In this document: piece by piece, positions 1-12,765 of the stretch
Position numbering within the stretch: position 1 is the stretch's first letter
How the letters are laid out: every line of letters begins with the position of its first letter
Assembly (NCBI GenBank): GCA_008921705.1
Contig: VFFE01006702.1
Coordinates: 793,931-857,930 of the forward strand
Source: Burhinus oedicnemus
Taxonomy: Eukaryota; Chordata; Aves; Charadriiformes; Burhinidae
Direction of reading: 5' to 3'
DNA length: 64,000 bases
Program-made: the position numbers and the translations under genes
Notes under the pieces: model-generated
The model's input: the letters and a program-made list of their open reading frames with translations, nothing else
What the model was told of the DNA's origin: nothing
The model's database searches: none

Positions 1-2417
1 TTTTTTTTTGCCATGATAAAAGGAGTTGGGCTTACCAGTATACTGCTTAGGGAAAACAAAGTACATCTCTAGATGAGAAGGTTACATAATTTCAAGAGAT
101 CTGTTCACCCTTCAGCTTTTTTTTTTTCTTTGTTTTTATTTTAGTGTGCCCTCCTTCAAAGGCTGCTTGATTCCTGGTAAAAAAAAAAAATAAATTTGTG
201 TGTACCTATGTACCTATATATGTATGTACCTGTATTGCAACTCAAATAACAGCTGCTATTTTGTCATCAGATTAAATTAATTTTGAGAGATGAATTAGGC
301 TCCTGGCTTCAGGGCTGGCTAGTGAACTTCACCTGACTATCCTATGGCATGCAGTTCTTGTCAGCTCACTCAGGATTAGCAGAAGTAAGGATGCTGCAAA
401 TCAGCAGCTTACAATTGCCGTCAGGAGAGTCTTTTCCAGCATAGTTGTGCGCATAAACCCTCACCAGTCTGAATCAGTCTCTGTTCCCTTCTAAAAACCC
501 TTTAGCAGCAGTAAAAAAATAGATATTTTTTTTCTATTACCTTAAGGCTCTGTAACTCTCCACCTCTTTTGCTCCTATCCTACTTCTCCCCTGTTTTTCC
601 CACCATATTGTTTCAACGCAGTTTTCTCAGCCTCTCCAAATCAACCTTATTCCCTTCATCTCTGTCCTGCATCAATCTCTGTCTCCTGTCCGCCTTCCTC
701 TATTGATGCTCTTCCTGTCTGTCCCTTTTGGGAGCTGCTGCCTCTCAGCACAGGTTGGGATTCCTGTGGGAGCCTTTATCACAGGAGCAGGTTCTGGCCT
801 CAAAGTGTGATGCTGGAAACTATCCTTAATTCCTTCTGCCCTTTCCTACCGTTCCCTCCAAGGGCAGGGAGCTACTTGCCGTGTGGCGTGATGCGGGAGC
901 GGGCAGTGCGTGGGGGAGAGGGAGGAGGTTCTGGAGGCCGAGGCGAGGAGGAGGGAAGCAGCTGCTTTGAAGGCTTGATGCCATAAGAGCTCTTCAGCGG
1001 GGCGGTGCTTGGAGCAGTGTGTGTGCACATCAGTTCCCTGAAGTTTAGGGAGGAACTGAAGGGAACGCTTTGGCAAGGCCACAAAGTTTCCACAGGCTAG
1101 ACTTTATCCACCGCAACTCTAACAAAGCTGCCTCCATATCTGAGGCCACAGAGGTTGCTCTGTGTTTGAGGATTGTCTCTAGTGGAACTTGGCAACTTCC
1201 AAGTTCGTAATGGCAGCGTTATCTCCCCCATCACTGACTGCATGAATATCCATCGAGTGACCCCAGACCTCTTCCGAGCTCTGAAATCAATGTGCATTGC
1301 ATTAGTGTAATGACAGCATGGAGGAGTCCTTCCTCTAAGAAAATAAACTCAGAGTAAACAGTCCCAGTGCACACTCCCACGCTCAGCTAGCTACTGAAGA
1401 AGTGACTTGTCAGGTTGTCTTCTGGCATTCACCTGCTTCAGGCTACTGCAGGCGGAAGTTCCTCGCTTGCTAAAATGGCCCTGATGATCATAAAAGTGCT
1501 CCTTGCCTTTCATATTCAGAGCAGTGCATTGCTCTTCCAGTGAACCCACACCTTCCTTGTTCCCTGTACCTGGTGCCTCCTCCTGCAGCCATGCCGAGAG
1601 GTCATCGTCTTCATCACTCCGCAGGGCAAGGAGCTAGCTCAGCAAGCCCAGCTCCAGCTCTGTGCCAGAACACTAACATACGCCAACATCTGGCTGTACA
1701 GGTAGCCAGGCTGGGGCTGGTCCCAAATGAAAGCCAGCGCTGGAAAAAGGGAGAGGAACTGAGACAAAATCCAGGTCTCACAGGACTTTGTCTAGGTTTA
1801 CGAGGACAATGCACCACAAAATGAAGATGCCTCAGAACAGGATCTGCCAAAAACCACAAGAGCCATTGTGACACCAAGGTTTTCCCAGTCTCATGATTAG
1901 GCAAAGGATGAGAACAGAGCTTCCAGGGGTGAAGAAATCATGGGTTCAAACACAAAAGCAGTCCTTGGGGAAGAGACTGGAATGAGGCACTCCCCTTGCC
2001 CCAAATGCTGCAGCCACCAGCCATGAGAGCCAGGTGTGTGCTGCCCCTCTGCCCAAAGGACCTCCAGCCGGGGAATTGCCAGGGTTAAGGACTCTGCCAC
2101 CCCACCGCAGCCGTCTGGCCAGGGTGCACTTCGGGGAGGTGCAAAGCATACCTCTGAAGCATGTGCTACAGAGTAGAGAGCTTCTCTAGGAGAAGGGGCC
2201 ACCAAGAGAGGCTGAGTCAGCGGGTGAGCACCGAGCAGCAGCTCCCAGACCAAACCACCCCAGGAGAGGGGCAAAAGAGGGCTCAGGGGTTGGGGATGGA
2301 CTGACCGTGCCGAGCTGCTCCTTCCCAGAGGGTGAGCTGGTGGCATCAAGGGCACAGGGCTGTTCGGCAGGGGAAGCCCCCTCAAATATCCTCTGCATCT
2401 GCTGCTAGGCACCACCT

Positions 2418-2445
2418 GGGTAGTGGGGGTGGGAGGGTTGAGGGG
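2418..2445 (+). other. Candidate G-quadruplex motif
   Basis: Five runs of three to five G separated by loops of TAGT, T, A and TTGA. This satisfies the usual G3+N1-7 pattern on the + (transcribed-sense) strand, so it could fold in the nascent RUNX1 pre-mRNA as well as in DNA. No function is implied by position. Confidence 0.5.
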
Positions 2446-2454
2446 TGTAATTTT

Positions 2455-2523
2455 GGACTTAGGCTTTTAAATCAAACCTGAATCCCACTTCAGGCAGCTA
2501 AATCCTCTTGTGAATCTGGGCCT
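2455..2523 (+). repeat. Relic of an old palindromic amniote repeat
   Basis: Contains phrases such as ttaggc, gcagctaaatc and tgaatctgggcc that match the half-arm of a palindromic repeat abundant in turtle and crocodile genomes (taggcacctaaat ... gaggatctgggcc). The copy is diverged. The family name is not assigned; the similarity is recalled, not computed. Confidence 0.4.
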
Positions 2524-2640
2524 TAACCTCTTCATGTCTCTCTCATCGCCTATAAAGTGCGGGTGATAATTTCTACCTCAAAAAGCTTATTAATGGTTTG
2601 AAATTATAGCTGGGTTAAGGACTATTATTAGGCTTAAGGA
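2521..2640 (+). repeat. MIR-like SINE fragment (diverged)
   Basis: The order 'cttaacctctt ... tataaagtgcgggtgataat ... ctacctca' parallels the MIR core (aacctctctgtg ... ctgtaaaatggggataat ... ctacctca). Only the central part is recognisable. Confidence 0.4.
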
Positions 2641-4237
2641 TCCCAAGGCATTTTCTGTAAGAAGGTGATAGTTTTGCATTTAAGTAATTTCATTTTGAAC
2701 TGCCCTTTCCATCTGGTGTTCCTTTTGCTGTTTTTCCCTTTCCCTGAACCATTCAGCAGTGACACGGCGGTCTGCTGAATGATCGTTCCTTCCTTCCACC
2801 CTAGACCTGGATGCACTTCATGGAGGCTAAGTCATTTCCGAATGCTTATTCACAAACAGCCCAAGCTCTGGTATAGAGAAGCACTTCATTTAAAACTAAA
2901 ATGATACTACAGTGAAAAGAAAAATCAAAATTCCCTGTTACGTAGTAGGTCACAGCTTGAAAGCAGAGGTTCAGTTTTTGGGGTAGCCCACTCACAGAAG
3001 CATAAAAGAGTTCCATGAGAATTCCACCCTCTCAAAATCTGTGTTCAAATGTTAGTGACACGTACATTTGTATAAATTGCATATATACACTTCAAGTCTT
3101 AAAAATACTTCAACAATAAGCATTGCATTTTAAGACAAACTGTAATCTCCTTGTGCTGCCACTCTGCTGCAGAGGCCAGGCACCCCATAGCATCTCATTC
3201 TTCCCGTGCTGTAATTATTGCCTCCGCCCAAGTTCATAAGAATTTTATAGTGGTTACTGCAGCAACTCCACTTATAGTTAGAGGCTGCTTGGCTTTTCCA
3301 TTAAAAGGTCTTCCCCCCATCCCAGTCTTTTAATGCTTTAATCTATTTTGCAAACTTGATCTGCAGGCTTTCGGTCTAAGAAGGCATCCCACCCCCAAAA
3401 TTCGGTTAAAACAGGTCACTTGGGTTGTCTTTCAGAACAGGATGCAAACGTACTTTTTTTTAATATTGTCAAACATTATTGTTACTCTGGTGCACGTACT
3501 CACACAAACACATACACCTCCATCACAAAGCTTCAAAAGCTGGTATTTACATGGGATGTAAACCTAAGGATGCTAAAGTACAAGTAATATTCCTGCCAGC
3601 CAAATTCCTACCACAACTTGAAAGAGCTTCTCTTCTGAAATCAGACAACATTACAATATAGGGGGATTCCTGGTGGGTTTGTCTGTTTGTGGATTGTTGA
3701 TGTTGGCATACAAAAGTGACTAATGTCTAAGTTAACTACTGGGTGTCACCCTAAGGTGACTACTGTAGGGCACCCTGTCTTCAGAGACCTCCTTCTTGCC
3801 ACCCCGGCCCCAAATCTCTTGACCCTATGCCTTTTTTCCTCAGTTAGTTCAGTTGCGTCCTGAAGCTCAGAGACATCCTCCTACCCATCTTCTGCTGCAG
3901 CTCCCTTCCTGATAAATGGCAGGATTTATGGCCATGACCATTTGGTACCCACACCTGGTATCTCCTGCTACTCAACTGCCATAAGTTTTTCTCTGAACAG
4001 AAGTAATCATCCTTTTGTGGCATCTCTGCTGAAGCTCATTCACAGGATTTGTATGATGGAAAAACAACAGGAAGGCAGGAGAAGTAGTAAGCTGAGGGAA
4101 GGAACCCGAAGGAATCCAATTGAGACCGATGCCTTGCGTCTAACGTTTTAGACATGAACATTTCAGATGAGTGCATTTCAAATCCAGGCTGCTTAAGCAG
4201 AGAAGGGCCATCAGGTGCCTCGCAGACAAGCAGTGGA

Positions 4238-4257
4238 GCAGCAGCAGCAGCAGCAGC
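4238..4257 (+). repeat. (CAG)n microsatellite
   Basis: About six uninterrupted CAG units followed by CTGC. It lies in the intron, so it does not encode glutamine here. Confidence 0.9.
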
Positions 4258-5866
4258 TGCACTTTTCCACACATTGTCAGGCTGTCGGGGAAGGGATTAG
4301 CACAGAGGCCTCTGCAAGGCTGGAGGAGGCGGTGGACGGTATCATCATGACAGCACATGGGACTGGGAAGTGAAACCGCTCGTCAGCGCAGAAGTGAAAC
4401 TGGCTGCACACAAACTCTTGTCAAACGAAAATGTAAACAACTGGCCAAAAAAAGGAGAGAAAAATCGTAGCTGTTTTAGCGAGCCAAGTCCCACCTTTGC
4501 GACACTTGAGAATGTGAGCGATCCCTATTTCTGCAACAGAGACTCCCTCTTTTGAGGGCTTCAGATCAAATCCTAAAGGTGTTATTTGCTACAGTAATGG
4601 ATAAAAAGCAGCATTCAGGCAAAGATGTGATTTTTGAGTTGATGGTGACACGTTTCTGGGATGCTGGGTGCTGGCATTTTTTTGTTTATTCCAGCAGGAA
4701 GATGTTGTTCTTTTTCCTGAGGAAAGGGATTTGAATGTTGATACCACTGTAGCAGAGCAAAGAGGGGAAAAAGCAACTTTAGGACCTGCCGCCTGTGTGG
4801 CCATTCTCCAGTGCAAAGGGAAATGTGTAGTGTAGGGGACGGGTCTTGTAGCACACCTGGCACACCTGGTGACAAAGGACAGGCAGAAAAACATTGCTGT
4901 GCGTCACCGATATGTGTCTGCTGGAATAGCTGCTGAGGGCCCGAGTCAGCCTTATTTTAACAGCTGTAAGTTCCACCAGGTATAGAACCAGCTTCTGCAT
5001 CTGCTTGTTTACATAGTTCATGTCCACAGTATGCAGGCTTGGGGTCATGTTTTTGATTTATGAAATAAGAATGATGTCAGGGACTGTCCTTATCATTCAC
5101 AGAATGGTTTTAAGGTAAAATTCAATTTTGGTGCCTGCTTAGGTTGACAGCAACTCTGTTAATGTTACTTGATTTCAGTTATGTAATTTTGGTTGCTTAA
5201 TATAGTTCCTGTGTTGCCTTAGGTGAAATGTATGTATGCTTCACCAAAATAATGCCTTGAAATGATTCCACCCTAGACACAACCTTCTCGCCTTCTAGCT
5301 CTGGGAATCCCCAGAGCCGCAGCGGGAGAGGCAGGCGGCTCTGCTGCTCTCCACCACAGCATTTGACTGGTTAGCAGGAAAAAAGCTTGGAGAACGGGCA
5401 GGGAGGAAAAGAGAGTGATACGCACATCTTGGTTACGCGCTCGGTAGTGCTGCAGGGAGCTGGGAAGGAAAGGGAAGGGGAGAAGCCGGCGCCAGCCACG
5501 CTTCCACAGCAGCGAGTTGCTTTTCAACAACTTATTGCAAAGCAAATTCAGTAGTTCACAGCTGGGTCCAAGTTTGCAGCAGGGCCACTTTTGGCCGTTT
5601 GCATGACAACTTGGCCCCATATATATCCAGAACAAAACACCTATTGATTTAATGCAATGGAGATTTCATTCTGGGTAAGTAGATGCTACGTAAACACAGA
5701 TATAAGAACTTCCTGGAGTGAGACACTTGACAGAAATGTTCAAAAGTATACCTTTTTGCTGACCCAGGCTGGTTTGGCAGGAGGCGAGTGGGTGTATTTC
5801 CCAAGTCTCCAACTTGACACATGCTTACACCCACAAAACATCCATGTAAATACACAAACAGATCTG

Positions 5867-5895
5867 TTGCCCGTGCAACTGATTTGCACGGGCAA
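5867..5895. repeat. Perfect 12-bp inverted repeat with 5-nt loop
   Basis: TTGCCCGTGCAA at 5867-5878 is the exact reverse complement of TTGCACGGGCAA at 5884-5895, with CTGAT between them. The stem is half G/C. It sits in a stretch (about 5.86-6.01 kb) of unusually high CpG content for this intron. Function unknown. Confidence 0.85.
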
Positions 5896-6914
5896 TCCTT
5901 ATGTTTCTTTGGGCAATCACCCCGGTTTGCTGACATCTCCCCGTGTTCACATTTATCTGTTTGGACCGTTGGTCTGTGGCGGTCAGAATTTGTAAACCGT
6001 TTACAGCACGGTAGCGGACAAGGTGAATAACAGTTTTTTCTCTTATTTAAATTCAGTGGTATGTGTGGTGTCGATGGTAAACAAATTATGGTGGGGTGTT
6101 TTTTCATGCCACTTACTTCAGCTGCAGCTTTTTTCTGGTGAAATAGCCACTAGACCAAACAGGCAAAGTTACGTTCTGACTGTGTGAAACTGTCACCGGG
6201 GGCAGGAGAAAAGAGTCACCATCTGAGCACAGACTTTGGACTTGTGCAGGTTTTTTGCAATTGGATGTGCAACTCGAACACCTACAAAAATATTTCACTC
6301 ATATGATGAGCAGCAATTAACTAACGAAGGGTCAAATTATGTTGGCCCTTCTCATCCTGTTTATTACATTTGGAGTGTTCAGTGGCTTAAGTGATAAGAA
6401 TGGCAAAATTTGGCCCCAGTGTATAATAGTCGACATTTGAAAATGAATATGCGAGCATGTGTATATTACATCCTGCCCAGAGATACAGTCAGACATGTTA
6501 TTAAAATGCAGTAGATATCTTTACTTTGGCAGATACCCAGGAATATGTTGTGAGAAATTGTAAAGATGTATAAAATCGATCATTTAGCATGGTTTAATAA
6601 AAGTAAGTACATAAGCAGTAAAAAGTAGAAGCTGGATAAAAAAAAAGTATCATAATCTTTCTTACTAGAACCTGGAAGTCTCTCACTAATATAATAGAAA
6701 TGTCTGTAATATAATTTGTATTGCATTTGTGTATTACATTTCATATTTTCCCATCTATACCTTTTGTCCTTGTCAGCACAAGCATTCTTGGCTCCTTTCC
6801 CTTTTTTCTTCTTTTTATCTAATAATTTACTGTAACAATTTTAAAAAAAACCCCAATTCTAATGACACATCTGTGATCATCAGAATAAATCCCAAAAGCA
6901 AAAGATTGTAACTG

Positions 6915-6922
6915 TAACCACA
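6915..6922 (-). promoter_or_regulatory. RUNX consensus site
   Basis: TAACCACA, the reverse complement of the high-affinity Runt-domain site TGTGGTTA. It is one of six exact copies I found in the first 14 kb. Binding is inferred from the motif only. Confidence 0.4.
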
Positions 6923-8659
6923 TCATCTGTTGGCCTCCTTTTCCTGCCCCACACACCCCAGGCAGCCTTCTGAAGCTTTAGCTCCATTTTCTTCTGTTCT
7001 CATTTGGATGAACCTTCAGCAGTGGAATCAACAGCTCTTTTTGCCTGAGAAAGAGGTGGATTAAAATGAATTGATAGGTTTAAGATGTGGCCTCTCTTCC
7101 CTAAAGTGTGTCTGTTCTCATTCTCTTTTGTGTCTGTCCGTGCAGCCACTTGTATTTTAAGTGTGGCTTCCCACCCCCAGTCCCATCTGGTCATGACACT
7201 GCTCAGGGATGACTAAAGCATCACACAGGAGCTTCATGTGACCATGTTGTCACTTGGGATTCATTTTTTCTCCCTTGGTTCCTCTCAAACATTCCCAGGG
7301 GCTGTAGCTTACAAGCCTATTGCTCCCTCTAGAGCTCTTCAGTGCTCTTCTGGGGGACTTGTATCCCTCATCATGCCAGATGTGAGCTTGCTGCTTCTTT
7401 TGCTTCCAGCCTCTGTCAGATGGGATGTGGACTGAATGCAGACTTCCAGTTCCCATATGGCAGTGTAGAGTAGGGGCACAACAACTTCAGGTGCTTGGGT
7501 CTTGGAGGCTGATCTTCACTTTTTGCCAGTCCAGGAACAGTATTGCTGAGCAGGCGCGGGCGGACAATATTATGCTTTGTACTTCCTCTTAAGTTCTTGC
7601 AGCTTTGCACAGCATCATGGGATCTCACGAGCAATCCTTTAAAGTCATGAGCTGGGGACAACTGGTTTAAGCCATCTGAATTCAGCTGTCAAATCAGCAG
7701 TGACTCTTGAGGGCACTTTTGATAGTACAGTCTCTAGCAAACCCATCAACAGAGTCTCTAAGTATCATTACAAAAGTCAGTTTGTGTTTTGGCCAGAAAT
7801 GCTACTGTTTCCATTATTTTTTTCTAGAAGGGTTCTGACCTTAATACTTTTGCAAAAATAAATGTTACCAAGCAATTTTTCCTACCCTAGTTGTGAGGGA
7901 AGCCTTGATGGAAGCAGTGAGTCTTGTGCTCTGCCCTTACGCATACGAGGGTATGCTTGATGTCTGTAGGAAGGGTTTCCAAAGGCAGAGCTCTGTCCCA
8001 CATCTGGAGAATTCAATCCTTGTGCTCATGAGGTGCTATGTGCCTAATATTAGGAACTGCCAGCGATAGTTACAGAGAGACCACCAGTCTCTAAAATGAC
8101 TCTTGCATCCCAATGAGCAACAGCTTGACATTGGCATCACCCGTCAGCCCTTCCACCATCGGCAAAGACTCCCACGATGACATAGTAGCGGTTGGCTTCA
8201 GTATACTGACACAAGCTAATTTGTGTATGGCTTTCTGTAGATTTATGGGACTGTTTAACCCAGAGGGTCTCAGATTTTGATGTTATCTAATGGAGCGCTA
8301 CGTGCCGGCTTGCTGTGATGGCTAGGACATCATCAAATTGTCATCATGACTATTGGAGGCATCCAGAACAGGCCAGTGTTTCAGAATGCCTTCTTGGGGT
8401 GTTTGGTCCCTCTTTACAGTCACTGGAGAGGTCAGTCCATCACTTAGGCTGTCTGACTCAATTTTGGTGGCACCCACCCCTTTCTGAGTTCAGCAGAGAC
8501 ACTAAGTGCTCAGTGCAGGTCTTCTACTGAAAGTTAGGAAGTCCGCTTACTTAGGCATCAGAAATCGTGGCATCTAATATAGGCTCCAGTGCTAAGAAGT
8601 CTGAATACAGCCTCCACTGACTAATCTGGTATTGTTTCCACTGATTTGGTCTGCTGCAT

Positions 8660-8716
8660 GTTGTATATGTATGTGTATGTGTGTGTGTGTATGTGCATGC
8701 GCTTGTGTGTAAGTGT
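8660..8716 (+). repeat. TG/TATG-rich microsatellite
   Basis: Interrupted TG and TATG units. The alternating purine-pyrimidine tract looks like a degenerate dinucleotide repeat. Confidence 0.85.
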
Positions 8717-9013
8717 ATTATGCAAGTGTACGTTGAAAATAAAAATCTGTATCATAATACATAAAAGTAAGGAGGAGAGGTTTATAGTCCTGCTGTCATC
8801 CCAAAACAGATTTCACTAACAATACCTCCAATCTAAATCTACCTTTGTCAACCAGACACATAAATGATGAATAATGTAGAAGCTATGAATAAAAGTGATA
8901 AAACCACTTAATAAAGCTAAATGTAAATGAAACAGAATAACCAGAGAAAAAACACAGCCAGAATTATTGGTAAGCAGCAATGAGTGACATGTAGGTTTAT
9001 GGTTATATAGTCC

Positions 9014-9036
9014 TGTGGTTAACCAGTATGTGGTTA
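9014..9036 (+). promoter_or_regulatory. Tandem pair of perfect RUNX sites
   Basis: TGTGGTTA occurs at 9014-9021 and again at 9029-9036, in the same orientation with a 15-bp start-to-start spacing. Runt-domain proteins bind TGTGGT, with TGTGGTTA an optimal form. A third, weaker core (TGTGGTTT) lies at 9244-9251. Paired sites are typical of cooperative RUNX binding, so this could be an autoregulatory element about 2.4 kb upstream of the Runt exon. Regulatory activity is inferred. Confidence 0.45.
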
Positions 9037-9834
9037 ATGAATAGTCTTCTGTCAACAAGAAGTAAGCTAAGTATCTTCCTGCTTTTGCCAACTTGTGTCA
9101 CAACCTTATACAGGCTCCGAGATCTAGTCTGCTCTGTAGAAAGTCTTGAAAGTAACTTCACCTCCCTCTTCTTCTTTATTCTGATCTTGTAGACTCGTAA
9201 TGTGTCCACATTTTACTACATTTCACTATTATAATTTTTTTTCTGTGGTTTTTTTTTTTTGGTATGGAAAATCCACAAGAGCCTTCTAAAGAAATACATG
9301 GACTACGTATTCTAGCAGAACAGCAGGAGCACCTTACATAATGCCTCAGAAGTTGTCAAAAAACCAACCCCAAACAGACAGGAAGCAATACAGAAATACT
9401 GCAGATTAGTAAAGAGAATAAAGTATGCTTTCAAAGTCTTTTTCAGTCTTAGTGATCTAGCTGTTGTATATAACGATACAAGGAAACTATTTTTGGAAAG
9501 AAGGAAGATCTACAGGTGCCTCTCATATTTGTTAAGTCTAATGCTGTGGGTGATAAAGTTTTTTGGAAGGAAGTTTATCGAACTTTATTACTGATGCCTC
9601 ATAGAAAGATCTGCTATGCTGGCAGAGAAAGTAACAAAGCTGTAAAGCTTTATCGTGTAATTTGGTATTTAAAGAATGTCAAGAACACAGCCATCCTTGG
9701 TCTGGGTAGATGTAGGACCCAAGAGTTGAGGGCGAAAGGCCCTGAGACAGGGATCTGAAATGACTTTTGCTTCTGTTGCAATTCTTTCGATCTCAGGGAC
9801 TGCTTTCTAGTGAGGATGTGGAGGTGGGAAGACA

Positions 9835-10130
9835 CCGGCCTGGGATTTGGAGGCTTGTGTTTCAGCTTCTGTTTTGTCAGGGCTGTGATTCAGGTTTATA
9901 GTCAGATTTAATTGCAGCAGCCGAAGTGGTTAGCATCGCTGGCCACAGGCTTCCTGTGAGATCGTGGCCAAGACACTTTATCTCCCCACAGTTCCTCATC
10001 CACAGAGTGGGGAGAATACCTCCCTAATTCACAAGGATGTGATGAGGACAGTTTCCAGTAACAGCTATGTGTGTGCGCTCGCTGTGATGTTGCTGCAGAC
10101 CATTAGCACCAAAGTAGGAACTGCATTAAG
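9835..10130 (+). repeat. MIR-like SINE
   Basis: The 5' part resembles the MIR tRNA-like/core phrase 'actggcctggga...' and the later part 'ggccaagacacttta ... agttcctcatc ... agtggggagaat' matches the MIR core 'gggcaagtcactta ... agtttcctcatctgtaaaatggggataat'. It is an old copy in sense orientation. Confidence 0.6.
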
Positions 10131-10194
10131 AGAAGTATTGAATTGCAAGTGAATGTGCATAGGGAGGGGGGGAATATTGCTGCTAGAAGCAGGC

Positions 10195-10252
10195 ATTTAT
10201 ATTTACATTTATATTTACATTTATATTTAAATTTATATTTATTTATATAAAT
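10195..10252 (+). repeat. A/T-rich minisatellite
   Basis: About five tandem units of a 12-bp ATTTATATTTAC-like motif that decay toward the 3' end. Purely A/T-rich, low complexity. Confidence 0.85.
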
Positions 10253-11441
10253 GAAGCAAACAATAAAAATGCAAAGTCTTAGAAGGGAAGAAACTCAGCA
10301 CTCGGGAGGGCTGGAGCCAAGTGGTAAAACGAAGCAGGCAGATCTGTATGGGAAAGCTCACACAGCATGTGCCCAAAGGAGGAGAACCTCCATTTTCTTA
10401 CAACAGTTCCTGGTTATCTAACTTGGGGTGATGTCCCTTGATGTCTCGTACTGATAACGAAGATTCCTGTCAGTATCCGAGTCCTCTGTGATGCTGAGAT
10501 AACTATGAGAAACCTGCTGACGGGCAATGTTTTCATTGTTGTCCAGGCCAAAGCCATAATGAATGCATATATGAGGTCTTATCAAAGATGCAGAATGTTA
10601 CTTTTGTTATTTAAAAAATGCTTGAAGTAAATGCTGGCATTGGCCAAAAGCAAATCCAGGGGTAGCCAGATCTGAAGGCACTGCAGTCACAAGGGGATAC
10701 GAAACCCTCTCCAGCAGCCATCAAAATGAGTACTTTTCCCAAGTTAGAGCCATGGCGTTCACATGACAGTTTTGAAAAGGCCTTCACAGTTTTCTTACTG
10801 AATAATAGAGAAACTAAGCATAATGCTCTGCTATGTCTTCATAAAATGTTTTTAATTCTCTGTGGACAAGCTGTAGGGATTTTTTTATTTTTTCCATTCT
10901 CTTGTTTCTTGGCATTGCAGTAGCCGATTATTTTTAAAGGGTTCTGGTTCGCAATATGGAATTGATCTAATGCTAGCTTCAACCACAAAGCGTGGGATTT
11001 TACAATCTGCCTAGGGAATCTGAGCACCCAGTTCTCTTTAATTTTAACAAGCGCTGTTGATCAGATTCCCGTGGCAGTTTTGGAAGAGTCAGCCACAATT
11101 TCTAAGCCTCTCTGAACTAACACGCTTTAGAAAGTACAGATAATGTACCAGCAGTCATGTAGATCAGATAAACTCTAACTGTTAGGGGTAACTAACCTTT
11201 TTTTACAAACAAAGTATAGATCATTTAAATATAAATTAATTTTTTTTTTTCCCAAAGCTTTGAGCGGTTGCCACAGAGGCAATGCGTGCAGCACCAGGCA
11301 GTTGTGAGGTTATACACCTCGCTTTCTGGGCACATACCCATCTTAAGATATGGACAGCTAAAGCTTTTTAGTGCCATTTAGTGTGTTCGAGTGCTATCTG
11401 AAATGAGGAGTACACCTTTTCTCAACACATATGCTGAGTAA

Positions 11442-11570
<129 letters not shown>

Positions 11571-12181
11571 TGAGCTAATGACAGCATTTGCAGGCCAAGT
11601 TGATGGTTTAGTATAGGGGTTCATCACCAGCCTCATGAAACGCAGCAGTACGCAATGCATGTGGAGCGGTGGGTATGTTTTAAGACGAGGCTGTCCTATG
11701 AATGGTTTTAATTATGCCTTCCCAAAGCCTTATTTTTCACGGGTGTCCAGCCGATCTAGAATATGACTTGCATTGCATTTCTAAAGTATCTACGCAGGGA
11801 TGACTTGGATCATACCCAAAAGCTGACAGAAGGGATGCTGGTAAAAGGTGGGCAGCGTATACATTGTGCATCATTTCTTGCTAGTCTTGCCTTTCAGATG
11901 TTAAGAGGATTTTAAAGCATTGGAAACCAATATGACATTGATCTAACTTTTCAAGGCCAGCCACCCTGCAAAAAAACAAACAAATGCCTGAGAGAGGAGA
12001 CCTGGTTGCTGCCTTGTGGAGTTCACTGTATCTCATGCTGTCGTATAGCTTAGAAGCACCCATTTTCACAGGCTGACAATCTTTCCTCCTTTTTTTTTTC
12101 CCCTTTCTTTTTTTTAAGAATTAAATACAAGAAGGAGATGAATGGTTTACTATCTCCAGGGGAATACCCGCACCTTTGACA

Positions 12182-12243
12182 CAGGCGGTTGTTTTGTCCG
12201 GGAGGTGAGGGCAGGCGGTTTTGTCTGCGGGGTGAAGTGAGGG
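12182..12243 (+). repeat. Diverged tandem duplication (about 30-32 bp unit)
   Basis: Two adjacent units both begin caggcggtt and end gtgaggg (12182-12211 and 12212-12243), with a few substitutions and a small indel. G-rich and CpG-containing. Confidence 0.7.
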
Positions 12244-12380
12244 TGGAGCAGATCCGCAGGTACAGACGCTTCCGCAGCACATGCGCTGCCTCTTACCAGA
12301 GGCAATCGTTAACCTCAGCCACTAGCCCGAATGGGGCATTTTCATATTTTGATCAAAATGCCCTGATGGAAATTGAGGTT

Positions 12381-12388
12381 TGTGGTTA
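12381..12388 (+). promoter_or_regulatory. RUNX consensus site
   Basis: Exact TGTGGTTA. It is 0.8 kb downstream of the Runt exon and part of a cluster with 12758 and 13607. Binding is inferred. Confidence 0.4.
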
Positions 12389-12757
12389 GTTTCTCACACT
12401 CCTCCCGCACGCTTGGCACAAGTTCTGGCTTTTGCTTAAGTGGAATCGTGCCGGGAGAAGAGAGCAGCAGGGTTCAAACACCCACTGGAGAATGAGACTC
12501 GCAGCTCGGGATTGCTTAACTGAGGGGGGCGAAGAAAAAAAAGGTTTGAAATTTCAACTAAAATAGCTTAGAAAACTCATGTCTTGCCTGTGCGTTTTCT
12601 GCTCGAGCCTTCATTTGTTTGAGTTGTACCATGATGCTGCATGCATTTAGTGGTGACCTATATTTTTTGGATTTGAGGCCAGACTTTAAAAGAAATACTG
12701 CTGTTGGCGTAAGGCTTCTTATTTAGTTTGGGTCGCTTTTTTTTTTGTTTTGAAAAT

Positions 12758-12765
12758 TGTGGTTA
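12758..12765 (+). promoter_or_regulatory. RUNX consensus site
   Basis: Exact TGTGGTTA directly after a T-rich tract. Second site of the 12.4-13.6 kb cluster. Binding is inferred. Confidence 0.4.
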
